DNA of 15,217 bases from CAZTYI01 sp964466185 (lineage in GTDB: Bacteria; Chlamydiota; Chlamydiia; Chlamydiales; SM23-39): contig CAYXMS010000032.1 of the NCBI GenBank assembly GCA_964466185.1, positions 1 through 15,217 of the forward strand, in the 5' to 3' direction. The notes beneath the pieces are model-generated. The model was not told the DNA's origin, ran no database searches, and was given only the letters and a program-made list of their open reading frames with translations. Below, piece after piece: positions 13,218 to 15,217 of the stretch. Each line of letters begins with the position of its first letter. Position 1 is the stretch's first letter. Made by a program: the position numbers and the translations under genes.

Positions 13218-15164
13218 TTATATTTGAACAGCCGGCACTAAATCTTCTGAAAAATGGTCTGTAACATGAATGAAATGATTGATATTCTGTCTTAAAATCT
13301 GACCATTAATAATAATTTTCTGATTAATTAAAAAAGCTATCAAATCCTGTTTTAATTTTTCGCTACGAACTATAACTCCTTTAATCCACTGGGGCAAAAT
13401 TCTGCCACCACTAATAACTTCATTTTCTTCTGAAAACTTTTGATTTTCTTTTTGGATAAACTCTAAAACATTTTCTCTAAAAGGATAATTTTCACTGCCT
13501 CCACTGCAATACTCATCGAAAAAATCACTATCAGGATCATAATTTCTTTTATCCCCAAAATTACCTGTATGATATTGATAAGTACCCATTTCTAATGCTT
13601 TCAAATCAATAATAAAAATTATTCTACCGTCAAACCAACTATACTCTAATTCGCTCACATTCATTTGCTCTTTACATACATTCTCAGTAATGAGTTGAGT
13701 AAATACGCCATCCAAACTACCTACAGCATCAGCCAAATGATGATCACCGGTCAAACCTTTAAATAACATTCCCATATTGTCTTTTAACTTAACTGAAAAA
13801 AGTCCTGTTTTTAGAATAGAGGCTGTTCTACGAATAATTTCTGTGCCATCATTGTCATCAGTTTTAGTGATCACATTAACAGCTAAAAATCTAGCACCTG
13901 CTCGATAAGCTTCTTTTTCCAAACCTGCAATAGCATAGCGGCTCATACCTGGCAGTAAATCTTTAAGCTGCATTTTATCAAGATAACGCTGAAAAAAAAG
14001 CTCTGCTTCCGGAGCTCTTTTAATCATTTCAGCTTTAAGCTGATCGACAGGCAAATCTACAAAAATATCTTCACGTTCCAACTTGTACGATTCTTTTGAA
14101 AAAAAAGTGTGGTATAAATAGCTTATTTTTAAACGCTGAACATCTTGCTCTGCGGAATCTAAAAGAGCATCTTCCAATCCTAATAAAGAAAGTACTTCAA
14201 AAATATCGAAAAGATTTTTATCTTTTTCTACTTTTACAACTACTTGATTATAAGAACCCAAATGATTAGGATTAGATCCAATAGTAATTAATCCTAAATT
14301 TTCAATACTGATATAATGCATCAACTGTATATCCAAAAGAAAAGAATGAAACCAAGTTTTATTACTAAAGATCTTATCTATATGCACATCGACTGTTTTA
14401 AGAATCTCTTCTTCCCTAAGATTGAATTGAGAGAAATATTTATAATATTGCTGTTTTAACATTTCAATCGGATCATCTGTTCTAATATCAATATCTTGAG
14501 CTTGAGAATCAGTTAAACTTAAAAATTCTTTCATATCAGTAGCGGAAATGTTTTTAATTTGCTCTATAGTCTTTTCCAATCTAGCCCTATGCACCGGACT
14601 AATCCCAAATTCAAGTTTAACAAACGCTTGTCCATCTTCTTCTACATTTTTAAACACAATATTCATGCCTTTAACTAAACTTTTGCCATAGCCATGAAAG
14701 CGAGCACCAGCGGAATATACGACATCATCTAAACCTTCGATTTGCACATCTTGATTTCGGACTCCTTCCACCAAATTATCTGCCAATTGATATCCCATCA
14801 CAGGACTTAATTTAGCCCCGATAAAATTCTTATCGCTGTCAATTATCTTACTAGATTCAGCTGCAGAAAACAAAGAGCCTTTATAAGCAGCTGTTTGCTG
14901 TCGATTTCCTTGCGTTATTTCTAATAAATTTCCCATAAATTGCTGTCTTAAAAGCTGATATGCTTGCTGTCTTTTTCCGATTCTGAGGAAGAGGTTTTTA
15001 AAAGCTGGATCTTTTAAAAAAGCATTTCTTTGCTGAAGCATTGTTTGCATTTTTCGAACCTGATAGCCACGCATTATTCCCAACGCTAACTTGAAAAAAG
15101 ATTCTATGTAACAGCCGTCTTTAAAATCTACCCCGCTTAAATAGACATGTAAAATAAGCTGAAT
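13218..15164 (-). CDS. Large protein of unknown function, 5' end truncated by IS insertion
   Basis: I do not recognise this family with confidence. About 648 residues are open from the IS junction. The apparent TTG start at 15179 lies inside the IS end, so the native start is either lost beyond the element or is an internal ATG such as 15075 (MRGYQVRKM). The N-terminal part (35-90) is a basic Gln-rich helix. The central part (155-400) is mixed alpha/beta. A GAR motif occurs twice (SAGARFHGY at 156-164, RAGARFLAV at 426-434). The last third (430-625) has RRTASILKTGLFS, then GVFTQLITE, FIIDLKALEMG and NEVISGGRILPQWIKGVIV. That strand pattern with a late NEVI glutamate is reminiscent of ADP-ribosyltransferase folds (weak inference). 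No signal peptide is visible. It is convergent with the SH3b gene. Confidence 0.7.
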   Translation of the reverse strand: MQLILHVYLSGVDFKDGCYIESFFKLALGIMRGYQVRKMQTMLQQRNAFLKDPAFKNLFLRIGKRQQAYQLLRQQFMGNLLEITQGNRQQTAAYKGSLFSAAESSKIIDSDKNFIGAKLSPVMGYQLADNLVEGVRNQDVQIEGLDDVVYSAGARFHGYGKSLVKGMNIVFKNVEEDGQAFVKLEFGISPVHRARLEKTIEQIKNISATDMKEFLSLTDSQAQDIDIRTDDPIEMLKQQYYKYFSQFNLREEEILKTVDVHIDKIFSNKTWFHSFLLDIQLMHYISIENLGLITIGSNPNHLGSYNQVVVKVEKDKNLFDIFEVLSLLGLEDALLDSAEQDVQRLKISYLYHTFFSKESYKLEREDIFVDLPVDQLKAEMIKRAPEAELFFQRYLDKMQLKDLLPGMSRYAIAGLEKEAYRAGARFLAVNVITKTDDNDGTEIIRRTASILKTGLFSVKLKDNMGMLFKGLTGDHHLADAVGSLDGVFTQLITENVCKEQMNVSELEYSWFDGRIIFIIDLKALEMGTYQYHTGNFGDKRNYDPDSDFFDEYCSGGSENYPFRENVLEFIQKENQKFSEENEVISGGRILPQWIKGVIVRSEKLKQDLIAFLINQKIIINGQILRQNINHFIHVTDHFSEDLVPAVQI

Positions 15165-15217
15165 TGTAGTGGACCCCAAAAACTGGACAGGTTAGGTTGT
15201 TTGCTTCATGCTACTTA
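15165..15217. mobile_element. End of an IS3-family insertion sequence (partial)
   Basis: TGTAGTGGACCCC followed by AAAAACTGGACAG is the typical IS3-group terminal inverted repeat (TG...GGACCCCAAAAACTGGACA). The element continues past the window edge, so transposase, second end and target duplication are not visible. Its boundary at 15165 coincides with the point where the neighbouring minus-strand frame loses a credible start. Confidence 0.75.

Overview
The window looks like chromosome of an AT-rich, obligately intracellular bacterium of the phylum Chlamydiota, outside the classical Chlamydia genus. The main evidence is the block PhoH ATPase / small Cys-rich protein / secreted double-SH3b protein, whose order matches what I recall for C. 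trachomatis CT015-CT016-CT017 (CT017 being the Ctad1 adhesin). The low GC, the eukaryote-like effector genes (LRR, ankyrin) and the IS debris fit an amoeba- or arthropod-associated family. Rhabdochlamydiaceae is a guess only. No rRNA, tRNA or CRISPR array is visible.

Region 1 (1-5000) is accessory. It holds an LRR protein with a C-terminal NEL-type E3 ubiquitin ligase domain and its CxD catalytic motif, an ankyrin-repeat protein whose frame continues past its stop, a small two-helix membrane protein, the N-terminal stub of an IS256-family transposase containing a perfect 26-nt palindrome, and an AAA/DUF4143 ATPase preceded by a 33-bp tandem repeat.

Region 2 (5100-10805) is almost entirely minus-strand housekeeping genes: phoH, a GGQ ribosome-rescue factor, a frame-broken DUF5872 gene, the fluoride channel crcB/fluC, uridine kinase udk and an ABC-F ATPase. 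Three things stand out. A probable plus-strand structured RNA with its own terminator lies between udk and the ABC-F gene. An imperfect 48-bp inverted repeat brackets crcB. All three frameshifts in the DUF5872 gene fall in poly(A) runs.

Region 3 (10805-13113) has a consensus sigma70-type promoter, with a dyad just upstream, driving the CT016-like gene. A terminator candidate follows, then the exported SH3b protein.

Region 4 (13114-15217) is a large minus-strand unknown protein whose 5' end is cut by the end of an IS3-family element running off the window. Its C-terminal third tentatively resembles an ADP-ribosyltransferase layout.

Taken together, the left and right edges are host-interaction or mobile-element territory around a conserved chlamydial core. 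The best candidates for something undescribed are the NEL effector, the plus-strand RNA and the IS-truncated large protein.
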